Positions 7,084 to 15,293 of a DNA stretch of 30,736 nucleotides are shown here, piece by piece; positions within the stretch are counted from its first letter, which is position 1; each line of letters starts with the position of its first letter. The notes under the pieces were generated by a model. The model searched no databases. It was not told the DNA's origin and was given only the letters and a program-made list of their open reading frames with translations. The DNA comes from a virus, in IMG/VR virus record IMGVR_UViG_3300047494_000262, positions 1 to 30,736 of that record; one strand, given 5' to 3'. The position numbers and the translations under genes are program-made.

Positions 7084-8513
7084 GCAACTCTGTCGCTCCG
7101 AATCAGATCGCCGCCGAAGGCCGCGCCAATCCGACGCGGCTGAAGACCACGCCGTGGGGACACCAGCGCGAAGCTGTGGACTTCGTCCGGCAACTTCGCG
7201 GACGCGGTAAACGCGGCGCAATGATTGCCGCCGCCATGGGTACGGGAAAGTCCGCGATGACGGTCTACCTCTGCGCCGAGGAAGGCTTCCAACTGATCCT
7301 GGTCCTCTGCCCGCTGCGCGTGGTGCAGGTGTGGCGGCCGCAGTTCCAGATGCATTCGACCGTGCCGTACATGGTCGTTCCCCTCGACGATTCCTTCGGG
7401 AGCGTCAAGAAGAAGCGGGACGAAGCGGAGCGCCAGATCAAACTCGCCAAAGCGCGCGGCGTGCCGGTAGTCGTCGTCATCAACTACGATTCCGCGTGGC
7501 GGCCACCGTTCGCGGCATGGGCTCTGCGACAGAAGTGGGATCTGGTTGTCGCTGACGAGATTCATCGTTGCAAGGCGCCCGGTGGTAAAGCCAGCCGGTA
7601 TCTCGGCCGCCTAGCGAAAGCCGCACGGTTCCGCCTCGGGCTTTCCGGCACGCCGATGCCGCACTCCCCGCTCGACGTGTACGGCTACTTCCGCTTCATC
7701 GATCGAACGATATTCGGTTGGTCCTTCCATAAGTTCCGCCAGCACTATGCCGTGATGGGCGGCTTTCAGAACCACCAGGTCGTGGGCTACGAAAACCTCG
7801 ACGAGCTGAACCGGAAGTTCTATTCCGTCACTTTCGCCTGCGGGAAGGATGTTCTTGATCTTCCGCCTGAAATGCACATCACCTACACATGCCAACTCGG
7901 TCCGGAGGGGCGTAAAGTTTATCGTTCGCTCGAACGGAATCTTATCGCCGAAGTACAGTCCGGTGAGATCACGGCGGCAAACGCGCTTGTGAAGCTGCTG
8001 CGGCTCCAGCAGATTACGGGCGGCAACATCCGGACCGACGAAGGGGCGGACGTACAAATCGATTCGGCGAAGATCAATCTCCTTCGCGACGTCCTCGAAG
8101 ACATCGCGCCCGATGAGCCAGTGGTCGTCTTCTGCCGGTTTCACAAGGATCTCGATGCGGTGAGCCGCATGGCTATTGAAACAGGCCGCAGTTCGCTCGA
8201 ACTCTCCGGGCGGGTCGACGATCTGAGGCGGTGGCAGGCGGGCGAAGCCTCTGTACTCGCGGTGCAGATCGAATCGGGCGGCGTTGGTGTCGATCTTACG
8301 CGCGCCCGTTACGCCCTCTATTACTCGTTGGGCTTCTCACTCGGCTCCTACGAACAAAGCCTCGCGCGCATTCACCGGCCCGGTCAAACCCGGCCCGTCG
8401 AGTACATCCACCTTCTCGCCGAGAGCACCATCGACGAAAAGATCATGGCCGCTCTGGCCCTCCGGGCGGATGTCGTCAATACCGTTCTCAAGCAGATGAA
8501 AGGACAAGCATGA
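7080..8513 (+). CDS. SNF2-family DEAD/DEAH-type helicase (phage)
   Basis: A 477-aa superfamily-2 ATPase. The start at ATG 7080 overlaps the sigma gene stop (ATGA). Walker A GTGKS is at residues 54-58, preceded by the Q-motif-like WGHQREAVDFV. Walker B DEIH is at 159-162, motif III SGTP at 189-192, motif V near VQIESGGVGVDLT (396-407), and motif VI as SLARIHRPGQTRP (427-439). The IHRPGQ form of motif VI is typical of SNF2-like proteins. The length is that of phage SNF2 helicases without extra DNA-binding domains. It sits in the replication operon, so it probably remodels DNA-protein complexes or unwinds DNA during replication or recombination. The next gene overlaps by ATGA. Confidence 0.93.
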   Translation: MSNSVAPNQIAAEGRANPTRLKTTPWGHQREAVDFVRQLRGRGKRGAMIAAAMGTGKSAMTVYLCAEEGFQLILVLCPLRVVQVWRPQFQMHSTVPYMVVPLDDSFGSVKKKRDEAERQIKLAKARGVPVVVVINYDSAWRPPFAAWALRQKWDLVVADEIHRCKAPGGKASRYLGRLAKAARFRLGLSGTPMPHSPLDVYGYFRFIDRTIFGWSFHKFRQHYAVMGGFQNHQVVGYENLDELNRKFYSVTFACGKDVLDLPPEMHITYTCQLGPEGRKVYRSLERNLIAEVQSGEITAANALVKLLRLQQITGGNIRTDEGADVQIDSAKINLLRDVLEDIAPDEPVVVFCRFHKDLDAVSRMAIETGRSSLELSGRVDDLRRWQAGEASVLAVQIESGGVGVDLTRARYALYYSLGFSLGSYEQSLARIHRPGQTRPVEYIHLLAESTIDEKIMAALALRADVVNTVLKQMKGQA

Positions 8514-8905
8514 ACACCGAAGAACTGAAACGATTTGTCGCGCTCGAAGAGCAGCGGCACCAGCTAGAAGCCGAGATCGACACGATCAAGGCGGAAGCCG
8601 CGGAACTCGAAGGACGGCTGCTGCCGCAATTCGAGCAAAGCGGTACCGAGCGCATCGCAATTGACGGCCGCACGGTTTACGTGGAACGGAAACTGTGGGC
8701 CAAACCCAAAGACGGCGACAAGCCCGCTGTCTGTAAAGCCCTGAAGCGTTGCCACCTCGGTGACTACGTGGAGGAGACCTTCAACAGCAACAGCCTCAGC
8801 GCGTACGTGCGCGAACTGGACCGCGAGGAAAGGAAGATGCCGCCCACCCTCGCTGCGGTGCTCGATGTCAGTGAAGTTTACAAACTCAGAACAAGGAAAA
8901 GCTAA
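8510..8905 (+). CDS. Hypothetical early protein with N-terminal coiled coil
   Basis: A 131-aa protein beginning at the ATG that overlaps the helicase stop (ATGA). Residues 2-45 are strongly alternating charged/hydrophobic (LKRFVALEEQRHQLEAEI), indicating a coiled coil. The remainder has a short beta part (IAIDGRTVYVERKLWAK) and a helical tail with YVRELDREERKMP. No enzyme motif is visible and the function is unknown. Its place between the helicase and a Cys-rich protein in a replication operon suggests a DNA-metabolism accessory role. Confidence 0.75.
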   Translation: MNTEELKRFVALEEQRHQLEAEIDTIKAEAAELEGRLLPQFEQSGTERIAIDGRTVYVERKLWAKPKDGDKPAVCKALKRCHLGDYVEETFNSNSLSAYVRELDREERKMPPTLAAVLDVSEVYKLRTRKS

Positions 8906-8907
8906 TC

Positions 8908-9660
8908 ATGCAAACGAAAGAAATCGCCAAACAAGAAACTGCGGTCAGCCCGTTCGTAATCTTCCACACGGAGCTAGCCGAAATCCACGAAGCCATCGAA
9001 GCAAACGTCGGGGACGCCGGCCTGACCGCCGCGGACTTTGAGCGCATCAAAGTGCCTGCAGGCGGCGGAATCGCCTGGAGCGTTCAGGGACTCGACGGCG
9101 AGGAGATGATCAAGGAACTCAGCGGGATCATCATCGCGTGGCGCGACACCCGCGCTTACTGGAGTCTGTCGATGGAGGAGTCGGAGGGCAACATGCCTCC
9201 CGATTGCTATTCGATGGACGCCCGAACCGGCGTCGGTAAACCGGGCGGCGATTGCCACAAATGTCCGCTCGCTCAGTTTGGGAGCGATCCGAAGGGCGGC
9301 GACGGCCAGGCCTGCAAACTCATCCGGCAGTTGTTCCTCATCCGCGAAGACAACCTGCTGCCGGAGATCGTCAACCTGCCGCCGAGTTCCGTGAAGCCCG
9401 CGCGCCAGTACCTCCTGCGCCTCGCGTCGAAGGGCGTTCCCTGCTACAGCGTGATCACGAGAATCGCTCTCGAGAAGACGAAGAACGGCCAGGGAATCGT
9501 TTATTCGAAGGCGGCACTGACCTCGGGCGGGCGGCTGACTCCCGAGCAGGCACAGCGCGCCAAGCAGTACGCCACGATGATCGACCCGTTCCTGAAATCG
9601 ACACCGGCGATCCCAATGGCCGACGACCTCGCGGAAACGGCCGCCGGCGAAGTGGTGTAG
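8908..9660 (+). CDS. Phage protein of unknown function with Cys motif
   Basis: A 250-aa protein starting two bases after the preceding stop (caaggaaaagctaatc upstream). A central segment near residues 110-135 carries GGDCHKCPLAQFGSD and then GQACKLIRQLF, a C-x2-C...C pattern that could bind metal. This is followed by LPPSSVKPARQYLLRLASKGVPCYSV. The overall look is that of conserved proteins found beside primases in phages and integrative elements, but I cannot give a tested function. The C-terminus is helical (LTPEQAQRAKQYATM). A single-strand-binding or replication-accessory role is inference from position just before the primase-helicase. Confidence 0.75.
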   Translation: MQTKEIAKQETAVSPFVIFHTELAEIHEAIEANVGDAGLTAADFERIKVPAGGGIAWSVQGLDGEEMIKELSGIIIAWRDTRAYWSLSMEESEGNMPPDCYSMDARTGVGKPGGDCHKCPLAQFGSDPKGGDGQACKLIRQLFLIREDNLLPEIVNLPPSSVKPARQYLLRLASKGVPCYSVITRIALEKTKNGQGIVYSKAALTSGGRLTPEQAQRAKQYATMIDPFLKSTPAIPMADDLAETAAGEVV

Positions 9661-9664
9661 CCGG

Positions 9665-12226
9665 ATGGAGGCTGACCGGCAAGCCATCCGGCAGTTCATT
9701 GAGCGCGTCCATGGTCCCGAGCCGGCGGGTTGGCTGATTATCTGGACGCGCCAGGACAAAGCGACGCGAGCGTTCGCCCTCGGCGAAGAGGGCGCGCTCG
9801 CTCAGGCGGTGGAGTACTGCGCCACGAAGGCCTCCGCTTGCGACGTGTACGCCGCTGTTGGCCTCCAGCGCGAGAGGCCCGCCAATACCAGCCGGGGAGC
9901 GGAGCCTGGCGTGGCTTGCCTTCCCGGCTTCTGGGCTGATGTCGATATCGCGGGCGGCGCGCACAAGGCGCAAGACCTGCCGCCAAGCGAGGAGGACGCC
10001 CGCGGTCTTATCGATACCGCAGGCCTCGAACCGAGCGTCATCGTCCGCAGCGGGTTTGGACTCCAGCCCTATTGGCTGTTCCGCGAACCATGGATGATTG
10101 AGAGCGACGAAGAACGGCAGCGCCTGAAGTCGCTCTCGACCCGATTCCAGTTGAATCTGCGGCTGCGCGCCAATGTTCGAGGCTGGACGATGGATTCCAC
10201 AGCCGACCTGTGCCGTGTGCTGCGGGTGCCCGGCACCTTTAATCACAAAGTCGATGGCGATGTCCGGATGGTGACCGCCGAATACGCGGACCGCGCCTAC
10301 AGCCTCGATGATTTCGAGGATCTTCTCGCTGGCACAGAGGACCCCAGAGAATGCGGCCGGGAGCCTCTGCCACGCCCCGATCTGCTTCCGGCCAAACTGC
10401 CTCCGATCCTCGACGGCTGCGCGTGGATGCGCCACTGTCACCAGGACGGGGCTGCGCTCGCCGAGCCCGAGTGGTACCGGATGTTGACCGTGGTCGCCCG
10501 TTGTGAGGATTCTGAGCGCTGGGCGCACGACCTGAGCCAGAAATACCCGAAATATTCCCGGCAAGAGACGCAGCGAAAGCTAAAGCAGGCTTCGAGCGAC
10601 AAGGTGGCGCCCGTGACCTGCGCCTATGTACAGTCGGATCTGAGCGGAGCGAAACATTGCGCAGACTGCCTGTTCCGCGGCAACGTGAACTCGCCAATCG
10701 CGATAGGGCGGATTGACGGCGTCGAAGACGTACCAGAATCAGAACCCGCGCCAGCCGAGGACCCGCCGGCACCGGAGCCACCAAAGCCGACCGAGGCCGC
10801 AGCGGCAAAGATCGAAAAATTTACCGACCTCGGAAATGCGCGTAGGTACGTCGCCCGGTACCGCGGCACGGTTCTATATTGCGACCTTTGGAATCGCTGG
10901 CTTGTGTGGGACAACATGCGGTGGAAAGAGGATCAAAAGCTTGAGGCAAACGCCCGCGCGGCCGACCTGATCCGAAGCCTCTATCCCATGGCAAAGAAGA
11001 TCAAGGACGAAGACGAACGGAAGGCCTTTCTCCGTCACCTCATCAAGTCCGAATCTCATCGGTCCCTCGCGGCAATGGTCACCCTGGCAAAGGCGGACCG
11101 CACGGTAGCGAGGGAGCCCGACGACTTCGATAACGATCCGTGGCTGTGCGCGCTCAAGAACGGGACCCTCGATCTGCGGACCGGCCAGCTGCGGGCCCAT
11201 GACCAGAAGGACATGATCACCAAACTCGCTCCGGTCGCCTACAACCCGGCGGCACGGTGCCCGAACTGGCTGGCCTTTCTGGACATGATCATGCTCGGTC
11301 GAAAGAGCCTGATCGATTTTCTGAAGCGGGCACTCGGTTCGAGCCTCACGGGAATTACCAGCGACAAGGCGATGTTCATCCTGTACGGACCCGGAGGCGA
11401 TAACGGCAAATCGACCATGGTCGAGGTCATCGAAATGGTCCTCGGCAACTACGCCATGCGGACCCCGGTGGATACGTTTCTCAAGAAGCGCGAGGGGAGT
11501 ATCCCGAATGACATCGCCCGTCTCCGCGGCGCCCGTTTCGTCTGGGCCGCCGAAAATGATCGCGGCGTCCGCCTTGCCGAGTCTCTGATCAAGGAAATGA
11601 CGGGCGGCGACCGGATGGCTGCACGCTTCATGCGTGGCGAGTTCTTCGAGTTCATGCCCGCCTTCAAGATTTGGTTGGCGACGAACCACAAGCCAGTCAT
11701 TCGGGGTGACGCAGCGATCTGGCGGCGCCTGAAGCTTGTGCCGTTCGACTACGTAATCACCAAGGACAAACAGATGAAGCGTCATGAGGTCATGGCGATG
11801 TTCCGCTCCGAACTCCCCGGCATCCTCAACTGGGCAATCGAAGGTTGTCTGGAGTGGCAGCGCGACGGCCTGGGCGTGCCGGATGAGGTCATCAACGCCA
11901 CTCGGGAGTACGAGGCCGAGCAGGATACCTTCTCGATGTTTCTCGAAGAGAAGTGCGTGCGCGCCCAGAATGCGCGGGTGATGTCGCTGGCGTTGTATCG
12001 CGAATACAAGGCGTGGGCTGAGGAGCATGGAGAGACGCCGGCCAGTCACAAGACCTTCGCATCCCTGATGAGCGAGCGGGGATTTGCCAAGACCAAAACA
12101 ATGAAGGGCGCTCTGTATTCAAGCGTCGGTTTGCGCACCGAAGAACACTACGACACCCCGAGGTCGAGTCATGCCGTTCAGGGGCAATCGCACTTCAAAC
12201 ACGATGACGACGGCGAGGAGCTATGA
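9665..12226 (+). CDS. Primase-helicase, P4/D5 type with N-terminal AEP-like primase
   Basis: An 853-aa replication protein. The N-terminal archaeo-eukaryotic-type primase part shows the metal-binding WADVDI (90-95), SGFGLQPYW (129-137) and RVLRVPGTFNHK (184-195). A cysteine patch (Cys319, Cys332, Cys335) and a Pro/Glu linker (about 355-380) follow. Then come a D5_N-like region and a superfamily-3 helicase with Walker A GPGGDNGKST (575-584), Walker B-like FVWAAEND (625-632) and the sensor stretch LATNHKPVIRGDAAIWRRLK. This is the usual architecture of phage and plasmid initiator primase-helicases. The ATG lies five bases after the previous stop. A repeat array lies immediately downstream and could be the origin it acts on. 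Confidence 0.93.
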   Translation: MEADRQAIRQFIERVHGPEPAGWLIIWTRQDKATRAFALGEEGALAQAVEYCATKASACDVYAAVGLQRERPANTSRGAEPGVACLPGFWADVDIAGGAHKAQDLPPSEEDARGLIDTAGLEPSVIVRSGFGLQPYWLFREPWMIESDEERQRLKSLSTRFQLNLRLRANVRGWTMDSTADLCRVLRVPGTFNHKVDGDVRMVTAEYADRAYSLDDFEDLLAGTEDPRECGREPLPRPDLLPAKLPPILDGCAWMRHCHQDGAALAEPEWYRMLTVVARCEDSERWAHDLSQKYPKYSRQETQRKLKQASSDKVAPVTCAYVQSDLSGAKHCADCLFRGNVNSPIAIGRIDGVEDVPESEPAPAEDPPAPEPPKPTEAAAAKIEKFTDLGNARRYVARYRGTVLYCDLWNRWLVWDNMRWKEDQKLEANARAADLIRSLYPMAKKIKDEDERKAFLRHLIKSESHRSLAAMVTLAKADRTVAREPDDFDNDPWLCALKNGTLDLRTGQLRAHDQKDMITKLAPVAYNPAARCPNWLAFLDMIMLGRKSLIDFLKRALGSSLTGITSDKAMFILYGPGGDNGKSTMVEVIEMVLGNYAMRTPVDTFLKKREGSIPNDIARLRGARFVWAAENDRGVRLAESLIKEMTGGDRMAARFMRGEFFEFMPAFKIWLATNHKPVIRGDAAIWRRLKLVPFDYVITKDKQMKRHEVMAMFRSELPGILNWAIEGCLEWQRDGLGVPDEVINATREYEAEQDTFSMFLEEKCVRAQNARVMSLALYREYKAWAEEHGETPASHKTFASLMSERGFAKTKTMKGALYSSVGLRTEEHYDTPRSSHAVQGQSHFKHDDDGEEL

Positions 12227-12230
12227 GAAC

Positions 12231-12403
12231 AACCCGTCATGCCCTCTTCGCTAACTCTTTTCGAATCAGTAAACGCAAATGTCAGATGACGGGTTATGAC
12301 GGATTCTCCGTATTATCGGCTTGCCGCGCGCACGCACACACACGCATTAGAGCCCTATATGCAAAAACCCGTCATAACCCGTCATTCGGCATAAACCCGT
12401 CAT
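12231..12403. repeat. Iteron-like array of the 10-bp motif AACCCGTCAT
   Basis: AACCCGTCAT occurs exactly at 12231-12240, 12366-12375, 12376-12385 and 12394-12403. Its exact reverse complement is at 12286-12295, followed directly by a 9/10 match at 12296-12305. That makes six sites in 173 bp, in the only sizeable gap of the replication operon, right after the primase-helicase gene. The spacer between the outer sites is rich in alternating CA/GC (cgcgcgcacgcacacacacg). The layout fits iterons of a replication origin or a cluster of operator sites. The last site runs into the ribosome site of the next gene. The short open frame through the gap looks like a by-product of the repeats. Confidence 0.65.
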
Positions 12404-12415
12404 GGGAGGTCGACT

Positions 12416-12856
12416 GTGGAAATTGACGCTGTCCTCGGCCTACTGAACGAAGCTGACGTCTCGATTTGGCTGGACGCCGAGGGCAAGCTCCGGATCGATA
12501 AAGGCGCGTCGCCTGAGTTGAAAGAACTCGTCCGCGAACACAAGCAAGCGCTCATTGACCTGAGAACCGCCCTCGACCTGATGAACGGCACGGGCATCCG
12601 CATAATCCGTCTCCCGCTTGGCCACAATGCCCTGGCTTACCCGCTGGGCGCCGACCTGGATCAGATTCGCCGGGCGATGAAAGTCCTCGGCCATGAATCG
12701 ATGCCGCTCGTCATCAACGATGAGGGCCTTCGCTCCATGTCATGGCACGAATGGCAGATGCGCCAAAGTGTGTGGACGCGGGAAGACCGCGACGCCTACC
12801 TTCGCCGGCGCGAGGCTGAGCAAAACAAGCCAAGGCTCGGGAGGAAATCGGCATGA
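12416..12856 (+). CDS. TubC-N-like small protein
   Basis: A 146-aa protein. The GTG start at 12416 is preceded by GGGAGGT (catgggaggtcgact). Residues 1-50 (EIDAVLGLLNEADVSIWLDAE, then LRIDKGASPELKELVREHK) resemble the TubC N-terminal docking fold: a short helix, two strands, then a helix ending in an acidic, Lys-containing segment. Such domains also appear in phage and plasmid proteins next to primases, where they may mediate protein docking. The rest (about 55-146) contains RIIRLPLGHNALAYPLGADLDQIRRAMKVLG and an Arg/Glu-rich tail; I do not recognise it. The stop overlaps the nuclease start by ATGA. Confidence 0.7.
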   Translation: MEIDAVLGLLNEADVSIWLDAEGKLRIDKGASPELKELVREHKQALIDLRTALDLMNGTGIRIIRLPLGHNALAYPLGADLDQIRRAMKVLGHESMPLVINDEGLRSMSWHEWQMRQSVWTREDRDAYLRRREAEQNKPRLGRKSA

Positions 12857-13149
12857 CGAGCGAACGCGCGATTGTGAAATCGATCCTGACATACCTGAAC
12901 TCACTGCCTGGCTGCCTTGCCCGGAAGCGCTGGGGCGGCGGCATGGGCGTTGCCGGCGAACCCGATATCGACGCCTGCCTGCAGGGACGCTGTGTTCAGC
13001 TCGAAGTGAAGCGGCTCGGCGAAGACGCCACTCCATTGCAGGCAAAGCGTCTCGAAGAATGGCGTCGCGCCGGCGCGCTGATAGGAGTTGTCCACAGCGT
13101 CGCCGAAGTCCGGTCCCTTTTGATGGCGGAAAAAGTATTTTCAAAATAG
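12853..13149 (+). CDS. VRR-NUC domain nuclease
   Basis: A 98-aa single-domain protein of the VRR-NUC family (PD-(D/E)xK superfamily). The motif is clear: GEPDIDACLQG (Pro37-Asp38), VQLEVKR (Glu51, Lys53) and PLQAKRLEEW (Gln63, Trp70). The N-terminal helix (ERAIVKSILTYLNSL) is typical. Stand-alone phage VRR-NUC proteins are thought to be structure-specific nucleases, possibly resolving junctions or processing replication intermediates. It is coupled to the preceding gene (ATGA) and ends the replication operon. The family call is firm; the substrate is inferred. Confidence 0.88.
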   Translation: MTSERAIVKSILTYLNSLPGCLARKRWGGGMGVAGEPDIDACLQGRCVQLEVKRLGEDATPLQAKRLEEWRRAGALIGVVHSVAEVRSLLMAEKVFSK

Positions 13150-13231
13150 TTCGACAATCTGCCGTGGCTGGCTGGTATCAGTAATTGAAAGCTCGGTTCG
13201 ACAGGGCTGGCGCAAGAGCGCACCCTCCGAA

Positions 13232-13276
13232 GGACTCTCTTCAGCAGTTGATATCCGAGAGACGGGACTCTCTTCA
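13232..13276. repeat. Two copies of GGACTCTCTTCA in a leader
   Basis: GGACTCTCTTCA is repeated exactly at 13232-13243 and 13265-13276, in the 167-bp gap between the nuclease gene and the gene at 13317. The gap shows no other gene and no clear promoter. The repeats may be a regulatory site or may reflect a small duplication. Confidence 0.35.
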
Positions 13277-13316
13277 AAACTCCTTCCCCTTTTTGCTGTA
13301 CCCGAAGTGTGCCCGA

Positions 13317-13655
13317 ATGAAGCCCACCGACAAGATCCCCTGTTACGCGCCCGACGGGCGTTCGCTTGGCTTCCGCACGATGGAGGCGGCGAAGAACCTG
13401 ATCGCGAGGGGCTTCGTGAAACCGTCCTACGGGCGCAAAGGGCATCTCAAGGCGATTTGGCTGCTCGCCGAGGACGGCAGCAATCCCGTCCCCACACACG
13501 CTCCGCCGGGTACGAAATACAGCAGCTTGCAGAATCTCGAAAACGGCGGGCGCTGTTGGAAACTACGCCGACTCGATCAGCGCGGAGACGACGGGGAGAT
13601 GGTCAACACGCGCAGCATCTTCCTGCAGGTAGTCACAGATTGTCTGGTGCCGTGA
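13317..13655 (+). CDS. Small hypothetical protein
   Basis: A 112-aa protein of unknown function. The ATG at 13317 is chosen because the sequence from there (KPTDKIPCYAPDGRSLGFRTMEAAKNLIARG) looks coding, whereas the frame upstream crosses the repeat-bearing leader. No strong ribosome site is seen (ctgtacccgaagtgtgcccga). The N-terminal part looks like a compact alpha/beta unit with an Arg/Lys-rich patch (YGRKGHLKAIWLL). The C-terminus runs into QRGDDGEMVNTRSIFLQVV. Possibly a small nucleic-acid-binding protein. It overlaps a further very small frame by GTGA. Confidence 0.6.
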   Translation: MKPTDKIPCYAPDGRSLGFRTMEAAKNLIARGFVKPSYGRKGHLKAIWLLAEDGSNPVPTHAPPGTKYSSLQNLENGGRCWKLRRLDQRGDDGEMVNTRSIFLQVVTDCLVP

Positions 13656-13822
13656 AAGCCAACCGCAAGAAGAAGGGCGGCCGGTTTGTGGCTTGGGCTC
13701 GCGGTGCGTTCCTTCCACGGGGAACGATGGCGCCAGCGAAGAAGCCCGCAGCGCACGGAGCTTTTGTGCGTGCGGCAGGCGGCGCAGTTCGAAGTTTGCA
13801 TGAGGAGTTAAAGAGTGAGTGA
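13652..13822 (+). CDS. Possible very small basic protein (56 aa)
   Basis: An open frame of 56 aa with a GTG start overlapping the previous stop (GTGA) and a stop that overlaps the next start region. The product is very basic (starts VKANRKKKGGRFVAWARG, then KKPAAHGAF). It fills the gap between two genes exactly, which favours translation by coupling. It is short, of low complexity and without any recognised family, so it may simply be spacer. Confidence 0.35.
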   Translation: MKANRKKKGGRFVAWARGAFLPRGTMAPAKKPAAHGAFVRAAGGAVRSLHEELKSE

Positions 13823-14561
13823 GCAACAGCACCACTGGCTTCGCACCGTGGTCTGGGTCTGCGTGGCAGGCGTGATCACGTGGCGGTTGGCGGATGAAAT
13901 CAGCATAAGCTCTGCTACCCAGGGCGAAAGAATTGTTGTGGCCGTCAACACACAGGGCTCACTTTTGAAGACCGCCGTCGTCGATGCCGTCAATTCGGCG
14001 AAGAGCGACGCCCGATCGGAGATCACGAAAGTGACCGATCCGCTTGCTGTCACGGTCAAATCGTACGGTCGGCTGGCGGACGCGGCGACCGCAAAGGTGG
14101 ATGAACTCGACGTCGCCGGCGTCGTGGCGGCGGTGCGGGAACCGCTGGCTACGACTGCAGACGCGATTGCAGCAACATCCAAAGACCTGCATGATGAGCG
14201 CGTTTTGGGGAAGTTGGGCAACGCGGCTGCCAGTGTGAGTGCCCTGAGCGATGCGCTCGGTCCCGAGTCTGCGCAGATCGCCGCCGGCGCAGTGGCAGCA
14301 ATGCTTCCGATCCAGTCGAGCGCCGAACAAGTGTCAGCGGCCCTGCCCGATTTCGTGGACTGCTATCGGGACGGGTTCGGCAACCCGGACTGCCTGCAGG
14401 CGCGGTGGGCGGAGATCTCACGGTCGATCACACGCATCGCGGACGCGATCGACAAATGGATCGAACGGCTCACGGCACCAGCGTCGACGAAAGCCCAGAT
14501 CAAGGCGTGGGTCCAGCTCTTTCTCGGCCTCGGCGCGCGAATCGGTGCCGGGACTTTATAA
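13815..14561 (+). CDS. Membrane-anchored protein with helical coiled-coil-like body
   Basis: A 248-aa protein. The GTG start at 13815 has GAGGAG seven bases upstream. Residues about 9-24 (LRTVVWVCVAGVITWRL) form one membrane segment. The rest is Ala-rich and helical with regular hydrophobic spacing (for example SYGRLADAATAKVDELDVAGVV and VLGKLGNAAASVSALSDAL), like the chemotaxis-receptor or tail-lysis-associated helical proteins seen in phages. A Cys-containing segment (FVDCYRDGFGNPDC) lies near residue 185. The function is unknown. Position before other small membrane proteins and the HNH/terminase genes makes a lysis or envelope role possible. Confidence 0.7.
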   Translation: MSEQQHHWLRTVVWVCVAGVITWRLADEISISSATQGERIVVAVNTQGSLLKTAVVDAVNSAKSDARSEITKVTDPLAVTVKSYGRLADAATAKVDELDVAGVVAAVREPLATTADAIAATSKDLHDERVLGKLGNAAASVSALSDALGPESAQIAAGAVAAMLPIQSSAEQVSAALPDFVDCYRDGFGNPDCLQARWAEISRSITRIADAIDKWIERLTAPASTKAQIKAWVQLFLGLGARIGAGTL

Positions 14562-14617
14562 CGAACGGAACTCTGGAGTGGGCCAGATCCCCACGGTTAG
14601 ACGAACGAAAGGAAACA

Positions 14618-14950
14618 ATGAATCCCGATCTCATCACCGCACTCAATGCGGCGTTCACGAAGTTTGAAGGCACGCTCACACAGACAGCCTCCGACACCAA
14701 TACCCTCAATGGTCTGCAGCAGACCGATACCGACGCGAAGGCCGCAATCGCTGTCGCTAAGGCGAAGGTCGATGCAGCCGTGCAGAACCAGTTGGCAACA
14801 GCGGATGCACTCGCCAAACAGCAATCGGCAATCACGGCGGACAGCCTGCAAACCGGACAGGCCGCAAAGGAGTTGTCGGATGCGGCGCTGGCTATCAGCG
14901 TTGCATTGCTTCCTCCGGCAGTTCCCACAGTGGCCACGACCGCAGCCTAA
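14618..14950 (+). CDS. Small Ala/Thr-rich helical protein
   Basis: A 110-aa protein starting at ATG 14618 after a good site (cgaaaggaaaca). It consists almost entirely of an amphipathic, Ala/Gln/Thr/Asp-rich helix (residues about 5-90, for example TDAKAAIAVAKAKVDAAV), with a Pro/Val C-terminal tail (LLPPAVPTVATT). No membrane segment of normal length is seen before residue 85. Unknown function. A helical structural or spanin-like component is possible but unproven. A GC-rich hairpin follows the stop. Confidence 0.6.
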   Translation: MNPDLITALNAAFTKFEGTLTQTASDTNTLNGLQQTDTDAKAAIAVAKAKVDAAVQNQLATADALAKQQSAITADSLQTGQAAKELSDAALAISVALLPPAVPTVATTAA

Positions 14951-14966
14951 GCCTTCACCTCAAACC

Positions 14967-14985
14967 GGGGCGGCTCATCCGCCCC
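14967..14985 (+). terminator. GC-rich hairpin after the 14618 gene
   Basis: GGGGCGG (14967-14973), loop CTCAT, CCGCCCC (14979-14985): a perfect 7-bp stem 16 bases after the stop codon. It is followed by acaacttt, not a real U-run, so this is a weak intrinsic terminator or an mRNA-stabilising or processing hairpin. Confidence 0.4.
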
Positions 14986-15014
14986 ACAACTTTCAAAAAC
15001 GGAGATCTCAAAAG

Positions 15015-15293
15015 ATGAACAAATTCCTCATGATTCTGAAGCTGTTTCCCGTTGTCCTCGGCGCCGTCAAGGCAGTTGAGGAATCCATCCCGCTGCCGGG
15101 AGAACGGAAGAAGAAACTCGATTTGGTCCTTGACGTCGTTCAGCAGGCTTACGATGGCTCCGCCGAGTTGGCGCAGTCCTTCTCGTGGGACAAGCTGGTT
15201 GCGGTCGTTGTGCCGATGATCGGAAACATAGTCAACCTGCATAACGATCTCGGTCTGTTCGCGAAGCCCGCAGCGACATCCAAAGCCGCCTGA
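15015..15293 (+). CDS. Small hypothetical protein, hydrophobic N-terminus
   Basis: A 92-aa protein with ATG at 15015 and GGAGATCTCAAAAG in front. Residues 3-20 (KFLMILKLFPVVLGAVKA) form a hydrophobic helix that could sit in the membrane. A basic stretch (GERKKKLDLVLDVVQQAY) and a second hydrophobic helix (WDKLVAVVVPMIGNIVNLHN) follow. The pattern resembles small phage proteins near lysis cassettes, but I cannot name it. The frame stays open for 48 codons beyond the TGA stop, and that extension looks coding. Confidence 0.65.
   Translation: MNKFLMILKLFPVVLGAVKAVEESIPLPGERKKKLDLVLDVVQQAYDGSAELAQSFSWDKLVAVVVPMIGNIVNLHNDLGLFAKPAATSKAA

Noticed and set aside
12325-12345. Short CA/GC alternating stretch as a microsatellite or Z-DNA element
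   Set aside because: Too short and imperfect to claim a separate function; noted only as part of the repeat array.
12223-12426. 67-codon plus-strand open frame between the primase-helicase and the TubC-like gene
   Set aside because: It runs through the 10-bp repeat array and the product simply reflects the repeats; no protein-like character and no ribosome site of note.
13150-13316. tRNA-like GGTTCGA in the leader
   Set aside because: No acceptor, D or anticodon stems can be formed around it, so it is a chance match to the T-loop consensus.
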